NCBI RefSeq assembly: GCF_002160255.1
Contig: NZ_NFKF01000002.1
Location: 186,001 to 250,000, forward strand
Direction: 5' to 3'
Length of the DNA stretch: 64,000 nucleotides
Origin: Olsenella sp. An188
GTDB lineage: Bacteria > Actinomycetota > Coriobacteriia > Coriobacteriales > Atopobiaceae
The notes under the pieces are model-generated. The model saw nothing but the letters and a program-made list of their open reading frames with translations, had not been told where the DNA came from and searched no databases. Below, one piece after another: positions 42,251 through 50,305 of the stretch. A program made the position numbers and the translations under genes. Position 1 is the stretch's first letter; each line of letters starts with the position of its first letter.

Positions 42251-43567
42251 CTACTCGAAGCGCAGGTCGGCGGCATCCGTGGCGTCGAGCCAGGCGATGT
42301 AGGTGTTGGGGTAGTGGCTCGCGAGCAGGCGCCCGAGGTCAAGCCCCATGAGCTCGCCCGCCAGGTCCACGAGCCCGAGCGGCGAGACGAGCTCGTCGAA
42401 GCTGGAGACGCGCGCCCCGAGCGAGGCGGCAAACTCGTCCGCCACGGCGCGGTCGTCCGGGCTCGCCGGGCACTCGGCGCCCATCGTGGCCAGGTAGGAC
42501 GCGCGCATGACGTCCTCGCGCTCGGCAAACGACGCGTCGCCCTCGCCGGGCAGCCACACGTCGCGCCCGTAGCGCTCGTAGCCCCAGGACTCGAGCGGCA
42601 GGCGCGTGACCAGGTCGGACGGATTCAGCACGTTGAAGATGTTGTCGTAGGTGGCGCTGCGCGCGTCGTCCGCGGAGGTGCAGTTGGGCGTCGCGAAGGT
42701 GTAGGCGCGAACGTCCTCGGCCGTGGCGAGCGCGTGGCTGCCGCCCGCCACGTCATCCGCGTAGCTGGCGAGCAGGTTTGCGACCGCGCCCCCGCGGCTG
42801 TGCCCGCAGAACAGGTAGCTGCGCTCCACGCTCGGGTCGAGCTCGGCGGCGCGCTTCTCGAGGTCGGCCACGATCTCGCTCGCCGCGAGGGTGAAGCCGA
42901 GGTGGTCCTCCTCGTCCCCCTCACCCGCCACGCCCGTGGCGCCCTCGATCTTTGCGTTGGAGATCCACTCGGAGCCGTAGCTCCCGCGGACAACGACGAC
43001 CGTGAGCAGCCTCTCCGCGCCCGTAGCCGGGTCGGTGACGCGCTTGGTCGCCAGCGTGTAGGCGACCACGTCGGTGCCGTCCACCACGCCGAGCACCTCG
43101 TCGAGCACCTCGCTGCGATAGCGGTAGGACGCCGTGCACACCTCGTCAAAGCCAAGCTGCGCGAAGGCGTGCTCGGCGTAGGCCGGGGAGGTGGACCCCT
43201 GCTGGTAGTAGGCGCTCTCGGCGTTTGCCACGGCAGAGAGCACCGCGCATGTGTGCGCGAGGTCCTGGTTGTAGGAGCCGGCGTCCTGGAAGAACCACGC
43301 GTCGTCCCAGGAGACCTCCGAGGTGACCTGGTGCCCCCCTGCGGAGAAGAGTGCCCCGTACTCGATCGTGGTGACAAACGATCCCGTGCGGCGTTCGGCG
43401 GCAACGGTCGGCGCCGTGACGGCGTTGGCCCCCGTGACGCGCTCGAGCCGGCGGGCGTGCAGCACGGCGGCCCCGGCGAGCGTGGCGCTGTCGGCCAGCG
43501 CGACGGCAACGAGCAGGGCGAGAAGCACCCCGCGCCTGCGACCCTTTCTACGGAGCCTGCCCCGCAT
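42251..43567 (-). CDS. secreted or membrane-anchored class 3 lipase
   Basis: A 438-residue alpha/beta-hydrolase of the lipase class 3 type. A basic start and a hydrophobic segment (RRRGVLLALLVAVALADS) form a signal peptide or anchor. The nucleophile elbow is CGHSRGGAVANLLASY (GHSRG), followed by TFATPNCTSADD and NVLNPSDLVTRLPL, where family members place the catalytic Asp. Substrate is likely a lipid ester outside the cell. The ATG at 43567 is supported by GGAGGTGG. The gene lies upstream of, and in the same direction as, the T-box leader of pheST, separated by ~45 bases. Confidence 0.87.
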   Translation of the reverse strand: MRGRLRRKGRRRGVLLALLVAVALADSATLAGAAVLHARRLERVTGANAVTAPTVAAERRTGSFVTTIEYGALFSAGGHQVTSEVSWDDAWFFQDAGSYNQDLAHTCAVLSAVANAESAYYQQGSTSPAYAEHAFAQLGFDEVCTASYRYRSEVLDEVLGVVDGTDVVAYTLATKRVTDPATGAERLLTVVVVRGSYGSEWISNAKIEGATGVAGEGDEEDHLGFTLAASEIVADLEKRAAELDPSVERSYLFCGHSRGGAVANLLASYADDVAGGSHALATAEDVRAYTFATPNCTSADDARSATYDNIFNVLNPSDLVTRLPLESWGYERYGRDVWLPGEGDASFAEREDVMRASYLATMGAECPASPDDRAVADEFAASLGARVSSFDELVSPLGLVDLAGELMGLDLGRLLASHYPNTYIAWLDATDAADLRFE

Positions 43568-43669
43568 GACCACCTCCTCTCCGCTTTTCATCATGATACC
43601 GGGCGGGACGCGCCTCCCGGCGCTCGGTGCCGAACGTGACAAAACCCTTAGGGTGGGCGGCGCACGGAC

Positions 43670-43691
43670 GTCCCGGTGCGCACCTCGGGAC
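43670..43691. promoter_or_regulatory. operator-like dyad in the lipase/kinase divergent region
   Basis: GTCCCG (43670-43675) and CGGGAC (43686-43691) flank a perfect GTGCGCAC core with a two-base asymmetry. A palindrome ACCCTTAGGGT lies just upstream near 43647. Likely -10 boxes are TATCAT for the lipase (minus, 43592-43597) and TATGAT for the kinase (43779-43784). Confidence 0.35.
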
Positions 43692-43835
43692 CGCAAAACG
43701 CGCCAAACGCAAGCAAGCGAAAGGCTGCCGCAGGGCGAGTCGCGGGCCCACGCGACCGGGCGGCGCGCACGGGCGGGCTATGATTGCAGTGAGGAGGGGT
43801 CGCGCCCGCGCCCCGCGCGAACAAAGGAGACTCGC

Positions 43836-44771
43836 ATGATCGCCACCGTCACGCTCAACGCTTCAATCGACAAGGCCTACCAGCTGGCGTGCCCGCTCGT
43901 GGACGGCACCGTCATGCGCGTCGAGACCTGCATCGACAACGCGGGCGGCAAGGGCATGAACGCGGCCCGCGCGGTGGCCACCTGCGGCGAGGACGTGCTG
44001 GCCACGGGCTTTGTGGGCGGCAACAACGGCCGGCTGCTCTGCGAGCTTCTGGACGCCGACGGCATCGCGCACGACTTTGTCCACGTGGCGGCCGAGACCC
44101 GCTGCTGCGTGAACGTGCTCGAGCCCGACGGGCGCTCCACCGAGTTCCTGGAGCCGGGCCGCCCCGTGAGCGAGGCCGAGGTGGCCGCCATGCGCGAGAA
44201 GATCGCCGAGGTAGCGGCGCGCGCGGACGTGGTGACCTTCAACGGAAGCGCCCCGGCGGGCGCCGGCGAGGACATCTACCGCGTGCTCGTGGACGTCGTG
44301 CGCGCGGCGGGCAAGCCGGCGATCCTGGACACCTCGGGCAAGCTCCTCGTGGAGAGCCTCGCGGCGCGCCCGACGATGATCAAGCCCAACACCGACGAGA
44401 TCTGCGCGATCCTTGGCAAGAAGCCCGAGTCCATCGACGAGATCGTTGCCGCCGCGCGCGAGGTGCACGAGAGCCGCGGCGTCGAGAAGGTTGTGGTGTC
44501 GCTCGGCGGAGACGGCTCCGTGATGGCCTGCTCCGAGGGCGTCTTCCGCGGTCGTGCGCCCAAGATCGACGTGGTAAACCCGGTTGGCTCCGGAGACACG
44601 ATGGTCGGCGCCTTCGCCGTGGCAATCGCGCGCGGCATGGGCGTGGAGGACCAGCTCGCCTACGCCATGAGCTGCGCCTCCGCCAACTGCCTCACGGCCT
44701 CGACCGGCCACTTCGACATGGCCGTGGCCGAGGAGCTGCGCTCCGGCACGAGCGTGGAGCGCGTGGCGTAG
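43836..44771 (+). CDS. PfkB-family hexose-phosphate kinase (1-phosphofructokinase/tagatose-6-P kinase type)
   Basis: A 311-residue PfkB kinase that phosphorylates a sugar phosphate, by similarity fructose 1-phosphate or tagatose 6-phosphate. It shows TVTLNASIDKAYQL, the substrate motif NAGGKGMNAARA, and the C-terminal signature VNPVGSGDTMVGAFAVAIARG with the catalytic GSGD. AAAGGAGA precedes the ATG. The gene is single, but a class II aldolase, DeoR regulator, PTS EIIA and ROK kinase are 6-9 kb downstream and would complete a tagatose or fructose route; that link is inference. Element B follows the stop. Confidence 0.9.
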   Translation: MIATVTLNASIDKAYQLACPLVDGTVMRVETCIDNAGGKGMNAARAVATCGEDVLATGFVGGNNGRLLCELLDADGIAHDFVHVAAETRCCVNVLEPDGRSTEFLEPGRPVSEAEVAAMREKIAEVAARADVVTFNGSAPAGAGEDIYRVLVDVVRAAGKPAILDTSGKLLVESLAARPTMIKPNTDEICAILGKKPESIDEIVAAAREVHESRGVEKVVVSLGGDGSVMACSEGVFRGRAPKIDVVNPVGSGDTMVGAFAVAIARGMGVEDQLAYAMSCASANCLTASTGHFDMAVAEELRSGTSVERVA

Positions 44772-44807
44772 CGCGCGGCGAGAGGGCCGTACGGCAAGAA
44801 TGCCGTG

Positions 44808-44959
44808 CGATTGGGTGGCAAGCTTGATGTGCCCACGCGCCCAAGACCGCACCAACCGCCCGGCGAGAAGAACGACCTGCCCAAACGTTCTTCTCGCCGG
44901 GCGAATCTGTGCCGGAGGGGGCAAGGGCGCCCCCGGGACATCAAGGATGCCACCCAACG
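44808..44959. repeat. 152-bp inverted-repeat element, copy B
   Basis: The ends (44808-44830, starting CGATTGGGTGGCA and closing CTTGATGT; and 44938-44959, starting ACATCAAGGATGCCACCCAA) are the same as those of element A at 23591-23744. Inside is a perfect 17-base motif hairpin with arms 44858-44874 and 44886-44902. The rest of the interior does not resemble copy A. Like copy A it follows a plus-strand gene and faces a convergent one. The remaining part of the 44772-45101 gap holds a CAAAACGCCC/GGGC..TTTTG dyad near 45010 and the hairpin listed next. Confidence 0.85.
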
Positions 44960-45057
44960 GGAGTGGGTTCCTGACAAAACGACGCTTCCCGGCAACCCGA
45001 GGGGACCAAAACGCCCAATCGGGCCGCTTTTGTGGCAGCGAGATGGACGGGACGGGC

Positions 45058-45085
45058 CCCGGCGCCATGCGGGACTCGCGCCGGG
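45058..45085 (-). terminator. hairpin after the histidine kinase gene
   Basis: CCCGGCGC (45058-45065) pairs perfectly with GCGCCGGG (45078-45085) around a 12-base loop, 16 bases beyond the stop of the kinase gene on the minus strand. It probably ends the five-gene operon; no U-run is seen. Confidence 0.5.
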
Positions 45086-45101
45086 CGACGCGGCACGCGG
45101 G

Positions 45102-46025
45102 CTACGACGCCGCGCGAGCCTCCGACGCCGGCCGCAGCTCAAGACGCGCCGAGAAGCGCGGCGGCTCGCGCGTGACATCAACGGAAAAGCTCGCCCCCAT
45201 CGCCTCGGCGAGCGCGCCCACGACGGCCAGGCCCAGCCCCGAGCCCTGCCCGGTGCGCGAGGGATCGCCCTGGTAGAAGCGGTCGGTCAGGCGCGCGGGG
45301 TCGAGCGCGGCCGCGACGTCGGCGCCCACGGGGTTCTCCACCGCGAGCGTCGCGCCGTCCACGCGCACCGTCGGGGCGCCCGATCCGTGCGCGAGGGCGT
45401 TGTCCAGTAGGTTTGCCACCACGCGGTCGAGCGCGTCCGGCGCGGCGAGCGCGGGCTCGGCGTCGGCGAGAAGCACCTCGGGCTCCCAGCCGCGCGCGGC
45501 GAACTCCTCGTAGCGCGCCGCCAGCGCGTCGGCCACCGCCAGCTGCAGGTCGCAGGGCACGAGCTCGGGCGCCCAGGACGGGTCCGCCGCGCGGGCGTAG
45601 GCAAAGAGGTCGTCCACGAGCACCCGCAAGGCGGCGAGGCGCTCCTCGGCCCCGTCCAGGCAGTGGGCCGCGCGGGCGGCGTCCGGGGTGCGCCGCGCGA
45701 GCTGCAGGTAGCCCTGCGCGCCGGCGAGCGGCGTACGCAGGTCGTGACTGAGCGCGGAGAGCTGCTCGCGGAAGCGCTCGTCGTCCGCGCGACGGGCAAG
45801 CTCGCGGTCGCGCGCGGCGTCGAGCGTGCGGTCGATCGCCGCGGCGAGCGCGGCGACCTCCCGGTCGGCCGACTCCAGGCGCGCACGGGCGATCGGGGCG
45901 GCCTCGTGGTCCTCGAGCATCGCGGTGAGCCGGGCGAGGTCGCGCGTGCGGGCGCGCCCGCGGGCAACGAGCCACGCGAGCGCGCCCAGGGAGGCGAGAA
46001 GCGCTATGGCGAGCAGCGCCGTCAC
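45102..46025 (-). CDS. sensor histidine kinase (short, single N-terminal helix)
   Basis: A 307-residue histidine kinase with one N-terminal hydrophobic helix (MTALLAIALLASLGALAWLV) and almost no extracellular part, then a linker, the H-box ALSHDLRTPLAG, the N-box NLLDNALAHG and the G-box GSGLGLAVVGALAEAMG. With no sensory domain it probably senses through its partner ABC transporter, as in bacteriocin- or antibiotic-resistance modules. The GTG start comes one base after the permease stop region, with the motif copy at 46034-46045 (GAAGGA) as the only ribosome-binding sequence. Last gene of the operon. Confidence 0.93.
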   Translation of the reverse strand: MTALLAIALLASLGALAWLVARGRARTRDLARLTAMLEDHEAAPIARARLESADREVAALAAAIDRTLDAARDRELARRADDERFREQLSALSHDLRTPLAGAQGYLQLARRTPDAARAAHCLDGAEERLAALRVLVDDLFAYARAADPSWAPELVPCDLQLAVADALAARYEEFAARGWEPEVLLADAEPALAAPDALDRVVANLLDNALAHGSGAPTVRVDGATLAVENPVGADVAAALDPARLTDRFYQGDPSRTGQGSGLGLAVVGALAEAMGASFSVDVTREPPRFSARLELRPASEARAAS

Positions 46026-46026
46026 G

Positions 46027-46791
46027 TCACACCGTCCTTCTCGCCAGCAGAAGGCGCGTCAGGCCGAAGAGGGCCGCGAGCCACACGAGCGGGGTCACAA
46101 AGGCCGGCACCAGCTCGAGCGGCATGAGGCGGGCCTCCGGCGCAAAGGAGACGCCCGTCGTGAGGCCCTCGGTGGACACGAGCGCGCCCACGACGTCGAG
46201 GAGCCGGGCCTGCTGGAGCGTGATTTCGCCGTCGGGGACCAGGGCGACGATCGCCATGTGGAAGAGCACGTAGAGCACCGCGAGCAGGGCGACCGTGGCA
46301 AGCGCGCTCGGGCTCCTCACGAGCGCGCCCACGAAGAACGCGAGCTCGCAGGCAACGAGCACCGTGAGGATGCCGGCCGCCAGGCGCAGCGGCTCGTGCA
46401 TCTGCGGCGACGCCAGGATGCGCGACGCCCCCGGCACGAGCGCCCCTCCGAGCAGGTCGAGCGCCGCCGTGGCAGCCACGAGCGCGAGCGCGACCACGGC
46501 GACCATCACAAAGCGCGAGGTGGCGTAGCGGGCGCGTCCACCCTCGGCCTCACAGGAGCTCCGCAGGGCGCGACCGCGTTGGTCGAAGGCGGCGATGCCG
46601 GCGGCGGAGAACACGTAGACGACGAGCGTGACCTTGTCGCGCAGGATGGAGTCCTGCAGGCCAAAGCTCACGCTGCCCTGCGCAACTCCCGCCAGGGTCC
46701 ACGCCCAGCGCGCCACCACGAGCGCGAGCGCCACCCAGACGTAGGGGTTACGGACGAGCAGGTAGAACCCGGAGCGAAGCTGGTTCTTCAT
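46027..46791 (-). CDS. ABC-2-type permease subunit
   Basis: A 254-residue membrane protein with about six hydrophobic helices, the second of two similar permeases in this operon (both open with M-x-NQLR-x(2)-YLL). It contains FMVAVVALALVAATAALDLLGGAL and LLAVLYVLFHMAIVALV. This is the layout of lantibiotic-immunity (LanFEG-like) or BcrB-type exporters: two permeases plus one ATPase next to a two-component system. The sequence itself is poorly conserved, so the call rests on topology and context. Confidence 0.8.
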   Translation of the reverse strand: MKNQLRSGFYLLVRNPYVWVALALVVARWAWTLAGVAQGSVSFGLQDSILRDKVTLVVYVFSAAGIAAFDQRGRALRSSCEAEGGRARYATSRFVMVAVVALALVAATAALDLLGGALVPGASRILASPQMHEPLRLAAGILTVLVACELAFFVGALVRSPSALATVALLAVLYVLFHMAIVALVPDGEITLQQARLLDVVGALVSTEGLTTGVSFAPEARLMPLELVPAFVTPLVWLAALFGLTRLLLARRTV

Positions 46792-46804
46792 GATGACACC
46801 CCTC

Positions 46805-47560
46805 TCAGACGGCCCTTCTCGCCCAGAGGCGACAGGAGAGCGCGGAAGCGGCAACGAGATAGACGAGCGGCAGGGCGACGGAGCGCAGCGGGTCCACCAC
46901 GGCAAAGCTCTCCACGAGCGGGTAGAGCAGCACGAAGCGCAGACCGTCGAGCAGCGCACTTCCCAGCTCCTGCGAGAAGAGCTGGGCGACCATGACGGGA
47001 AGCGTCTGGACGAGAAGCCCCAGGATGCCCGCGGAGACCGCAAGCGAGATGAGAAAGACCCCGCCCATGCCCCGCTCGCGCCTTGAGACCCAAGTGAGCA
47101 GCGTGGCGATCGTCGCATACGCCCAGGCGACGAGCACGCGCGCGCCAACGACGCCCACGAGCTCGCCGAGCGCGTCCGAATATGCCACGTACACGCCGGG
47201 AAAGACGAGCAGCACGGCAGAAAAGACCACCGCCCAGAGCATGAGCGCGACCGAGACCACGCCCGCCAGGACCGCGCGCGAGACAACGTAGCGTTGCCGG
47301 CCGCGCGGGGCGAGGCAGGCCGCGCGCAGGCCCCCGGACGCCAGGTCGTGCGCGACGAGCCCCACCATCGCGAAGCTCGCCCCAAAGTTGGCGGCGCCCA
47401 CGGCACCCGAAAGCACGTACTCGAAGGTGACGGGGTCGACCCCCGGGATGAGGGTCGTCAGCGCGAACACGAGCGGCAGCAGCGCCGTAATGGCCACCGC
47501 ACCCTTGGGGTACGCGTCGTGAAGCAGCAGGTAGAGCGCTGCGCGAAGCTGGTTTCTCAT
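46805..47560 (-). CDS. ABC-2-type permease subunit
   Basis: A 251-residue membrane protein with about six hydrophobic helices, paralogous to the downstream permease. It opens MRNQLRAALYLLLHDAYPKG and includes AVGAANFGASFAMVGLVAHDLASG and APRGRQRYVVSRAVLAG, the latter a feature of ABC-2 permeases of the immunity type. Its start codon overlaps the stop of the ATPase gene (47557-47560), so the ATPase and this permease are coupled. Probably exports or expels an antimicrobial peptide or a similar compound; substrate unknown. Confidence 0.82.
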   Translation of the reverse strand: MRNQLRAALYLLLHDAYPKGAVAITALLPLVFALTTLIPGVDPVTFEYVLSGAVGAANFGASFAMVGLVAHDLASGGLRAACLAPRGRQRYVVSRAVLAGVVSVALMLWAVVFSAVLLVFPGVYVAYSDALGELVGVVGARVLVAWAYATIATLLTWVSRRERGMGGVFLISLAVSAGILGLLVQTLPVMVAQLFSQELGSALLDGLRFVLLYPLVESFAVVDPLRSVALPLVYLVAASALSCRLWARRAV

Positions 47561-48567
47561 GCGGACCGCCCCCTCCCGGGAGCGCTCGCGTCGCCGGCCG
47601 CGCGCGAGGGCTCGCGCGCGTCGATGATGCGCACGAGCTCGGCCTCGAGGTCGGGGACGCTCACCGAGAGCTCGCTCACGGCAACTCCCGCGGACAGGAG
47701 CGCCTGGGACAGCACGCGGCGGTCCGGCTCGCCGCCGCCCGGCGCCGTCACGCGCAGCGCGCCGTCGGGAAGCACCCGCACCGTGAGACCGGGAAGCTCC
47801 TCGGCGAGCGCCGCCACCGCGCGCTCCGGCGCGTCCACCCGCAGCGTGAGGTAGGTGGCGCAGGCGTCGGCGAGCTCGCCCTCCGTGAGCTCGCGCACGA
47901 GGAAGCCTCCGCGCATGATGCCGTAGTGCGTGCAGACGCGCTCCAGATGCGAGAGCACGTGCGAGCTTATGACCACGGTGACGCCGCGCTCGCGGTTGAG
48001 CCGGGCGAGAAGGTCGCGCAGGGCCGCCGCGCCCGTGGGGTCGATGCCGTTCAGCGGCTCGTCGAGCAGCAGGATCTCCGGGTCGCCGAGAAGGGCGAGG
48101 GCCACGCCGAGTCGCTGGCGCTGGCCGGTGGAGAGGTCGTCGACGTAGGTGCCGCGCGGCCAGAGGACGCGCCGGCGGCCGTCGCCGGCGTCACGGGCAC
48201 CGAGCCCCACGAGCTCGAGCACCTCTCGGCACGCCGCCCTGGGGTCGGGCAGGCCAAGGATAAGCGCACGGTTCATGAGGTTCTCGAAGGCGTCGAGGCG
48301 CCCGTAGACGGCCGGGGCCTCCACGAGCACGCCGAGGCGCGGGTCGGACTCGCCGGGGCGCAGCTGGCGCCCGCCCACGCAGACGGTCCCGCGGTCCTGC
48401 GGCGTGAGCCCGGACACGAGCTTGAGCAGGGTGGACTTGCCCGCGCCGTTCTTGCCCACGAGGCCGTAGACGGAGCCTGCAGGCACGTGCATGTCCGCGT
48501 CCAACACGGCCCGCACGCCGCGGAACGACTTGGAAAGACCACTCGTCTCTATGGCGTTGCTGCTCAT
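47557..48567 (-). CDS. ABC transporter ATP-binding protein (immunity/bacitracin type)
   Basis: A 336-residue ATPase for the two downstream permeases. It has Walker A GLVGKNGAGKSTLL, Q-loop region, signature LSTGQRQRLGVALAL, Walker B EILLLDEPLNGIDPTG and H-loop VVISSHVLSHLE. The match to BcrA/LanF ATPases (GLVGKNGAGKST, NGIDP) fits a peptide-antibiotic exporter. The C-terminal ~70 residues extend past the ATPase core. Directly upstream is a direct repeat ACAAG-N6-ACAAG that could bind the response regulator encoded next. Confidence 0.92.
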   Translation of the reverse strand: MSSNAIETSGLSKSFRGVRAVLDADMHVPAGSVYGLVGKNGAGKSTLLKLVSGLTPQDRGTVCVGGRQLRPGESDPRLGVLVEAPAVYGRLDAFENLMNRALILGLPDPRAACREVLELVGLGARDAGDGRRRVLWPRGTYVDDLSTGQRQRLGVALALLGDPEILLLDEPLNGIDPTGAAALRDLLARLNRERGVTVVISSHVLSHLERVCTHYGIMRGGFLVRELTEGELADACATYLTLRVDAPERAVAALAEELPGLTVRVLPDGALRVTAPGGGEPDRRVLSQALLSAGVAVSELSVSVPDLEAELVRIIDAREPSRAAGDASAPGRGRSA

Positions 48568-48634
48568 GGGACCTCCCCTCGCCGTCTTTGTCTCAAGCGT
48601 ACGCGGGGAGTTTCGAGAAAGGCTTCAGAAAGGT

Positions 48635-48650
48635 ACAAGACTTTGACAAG
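48635..48650 (-). promoter_or_regulatory. direct-repeat operator candidate for the response regulator
   Basis: On the minus strand CTTGT-N6-CTTGT (plus: ACAAG at 48635-48639 and 48646-48650) has the 11-base spacing usual for OmpR-family binding sites, about 70 bases before the ATPase gene. TTGTCA (48644-48649) could also be a -35. A motif copy (48668-48679) lies between this site and the regulator gene. Confidence 0.4.
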
Positions 48651-48690
48651 AACGAGCCCGCGCCTGGGTCCTTCTCGCCCGTGCCCGCCC

Positions 48691-49410
48691 CTACGCCTGC
48701 GCGCGGAGCTTGAAGCCGATGCCCCAGACGGTCTGGACGTAGTCGTCCGTGCCGGACTCACGCAGCTTGGCACGCAGGTTGCTCACGTGCGTGGAGATGG
48801 TCCGCTCGTCGGCGAGCGCCTCCTCGTGGCGCACGAGCTCGAAGAGGGCCTGCTTGGTGAAGACGCGGCTCGGCTCGCGCATCAGCGCGGCGAGGATGTC
48901 GAACTCGGTGCGCGTGAGGCGCACGGGCGCGCCGTCCACGGTAAAGGTGCGCGCCGCAGGGTCGAGCTCCCAGCGGCCAAAGCGCAGGGCGGCCGGGGCT
49001 GCGGGCGTCTCGCGGCCGCGCAGCTGGACCTCCACGCGGGCGAGAAGCTCCTCGAGGTCGAAGGGCTTGACCAGGTAGTCGCTCGCCCCCAGGCGGAGCA
49101 CGCCCACGCGGTCGGCAAGCGCTCCCTTTGCCGAGGTCACGATCACCGGCGCGTCAACGCCCGCCGCGCGCAGGCGCCCGATGAGCTCCTCGCCCGGGAC
49201 GCCCGGCAGCATGAGGTCGAGGATCACGAGGTCGAACGGCTGGCCCTTCTCGGCCGCGCGCTCCGAGAGCAGCAGCGCCTCCGTGCCGGAGAAGGCTGGC
49301 GCGCACGCGTACCCCTCGTCCCCGAGGAAGGTGCGGACCACCTCGGAGAGCGCGGCGTCGTCCTCGACCACGAGGACGCGCGGGGCGATGCTGTGGGCGT
49401 GAGGTTCCAT
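48691..49410 (-). CDS. OmpR-family response regulator
   Basis: A 239-residue two-component regulator. The receiver domain has VLVVEDDAALSEVV, the phosphorylation site in DLVILDLMLPG and the Lys in ASDYLVKPF. The DNA-binding winged helix ends with ERTISTHVSNLRAKL and VWGIGFKL. It heads the operon regulator, ATPase, two permeases, kinase, all on the minus strand. The start at MEPHAHSIAP is the most upstream ATG compatible with the receiver fold. The gap to the ATPase gene (123 bases) is large enough for a regulated internal promoter. Confidence 0.94.
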   Translation of the reverse strand: MEPHAHSIAPRVLVVEDDAALSEVVRTFLGDEGYACAPAFSGTEALLLSERAAEKGQPFDLVILDLMLPGVPGEELIGRLRAAGVDAPVIVTSAKGALADRVGVLRLGASDYLVKPFDLEELLARVEVQLRGRETPAAPAALRFGRWELDPAARTFTVDGAPVRLTRTEFDILAALMREPSRVFTKQALFELVRHEEALADERTISTHVSNLRAKLRESGTDDYVQTVWGIGFKLRAQA

Positions 49411-49445
49411 GCAGACAGTGTAGCCCACGGGGCCCGGCGCGCGCC

Positions 49446-50261
49446 TTAGCGCTCGAACGGCCAGTCGCCCGCGGCGAGCGCCTCGATCGCGGCCGCGACC
49501 GCGTCGTCCTCGCATGCGCCGATGTGCCAGCGCGCCGCGGCAGCCGCCTCGGGAAGCGCCCCCGCAACGGCGACGGGGTGCCCCGCCTGCGCGAAGAGCG
49601 CCAGGTCGTTGCCCGCGTCGCCAAAGACGACCGTCTCCTCCCGCGTGACGCCGAGGTGGTCCTGCAGCCACGCGAGCGCGGCGCCCTTGTTCCAGCCAGC
49701 GGGCATCACGTTGGAGAAGCCCGCCTGTGGCACGTCGAAGTCCAGCCCGTCCACCTCGGCGTTGAGGCGCGCGACGAGCTCGCGGGTCTCCTCGAGCGTG
49801 CCGTTGACAAAGACGTTGGCCTTGGGCACGGGGGCGTCGGGCAGCCCCGGCGCGTCGAGGCACTCGCGCGCGTAGCGGGGGAAGGCCTCGGCCAGGTCGT
49901 CGCGCGAGCCCAGGGCCAGCAGGGGCGCGTCGCCCTCGAAGTAGAGCAGGCCCGCGCGGGGCTCGTCGCGCAGCACCTCGGCCGCGCGGCGCAGCGGCCC
50001 CGGCTCGATGGAGCGCGCCATCACCTGCCTGCCGCCGTGGTAGACCTGCAGGCCGTTGGCGGCGATCGCCGTGGCGCAGCACGCCTCGTCACCGCCAAAG
50101 AAGGCGGGAACCCACGAGTAGAAGCGCCCCGACGCCGGACCCACCACGATCCCGGCGTCCAGCGCCGCGTGGAAGGCCGAGCGCGTCCGGGCGGAGACCT
50201 CGTGGCGCCCCCAGGGCAGGATGGTTCCGTCGATGTCCGTGAGAATGAGCCTGACCGCCAT
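49446..50261 (-). CDS. Cof-type HAD-IIB phosphatase
   Basis: A 271-residue Cof-type HAD phosphatase, third of the family in this window. Motif I DIDGTILPWG, motif II region PASGR, motif III Lys in WNKGAALAWL and motif IV GDAGNDLALF are present, with a full cap (~85-185). The substrate is probably a sugar phosphate, which fits the neighbouring sugar genes. GGGGGAGAAGAAC precedes the ATG. It lies 44 bases downstream of the DeoR-type regulator on the same strand and may be in its operon. Confidence 0.9.
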   Translation of the reverse strand: MAVRLILTDIDGTILPWGRHEVSARTRSAFHAALDAGIVVGPASGRFYSWVPAFFGGDEACCATAIAANGLQVYHGGRQVMARSIEPGPLRRAAEVLRDEPRAGLLYFEGDAPLLALGSRDDLAEAFPRYARECLDAPGLPDAPVPKANVFVNGTLEETRELVARLNAEVDGLDFDVPQAGFSNVMPAGWNKGAALAWLQDHLGVTREETVVFGDAGNDLALFAQAGHPVAVAGALPEAAAAARWHIGACEDDAVAAAIEALAAGDWPFER

Positions 50262-50305
50262 GTTCTTCTCCCCCGTCCGTCGCCACGTCCGCGCCAGCGT
50301 CCGCA

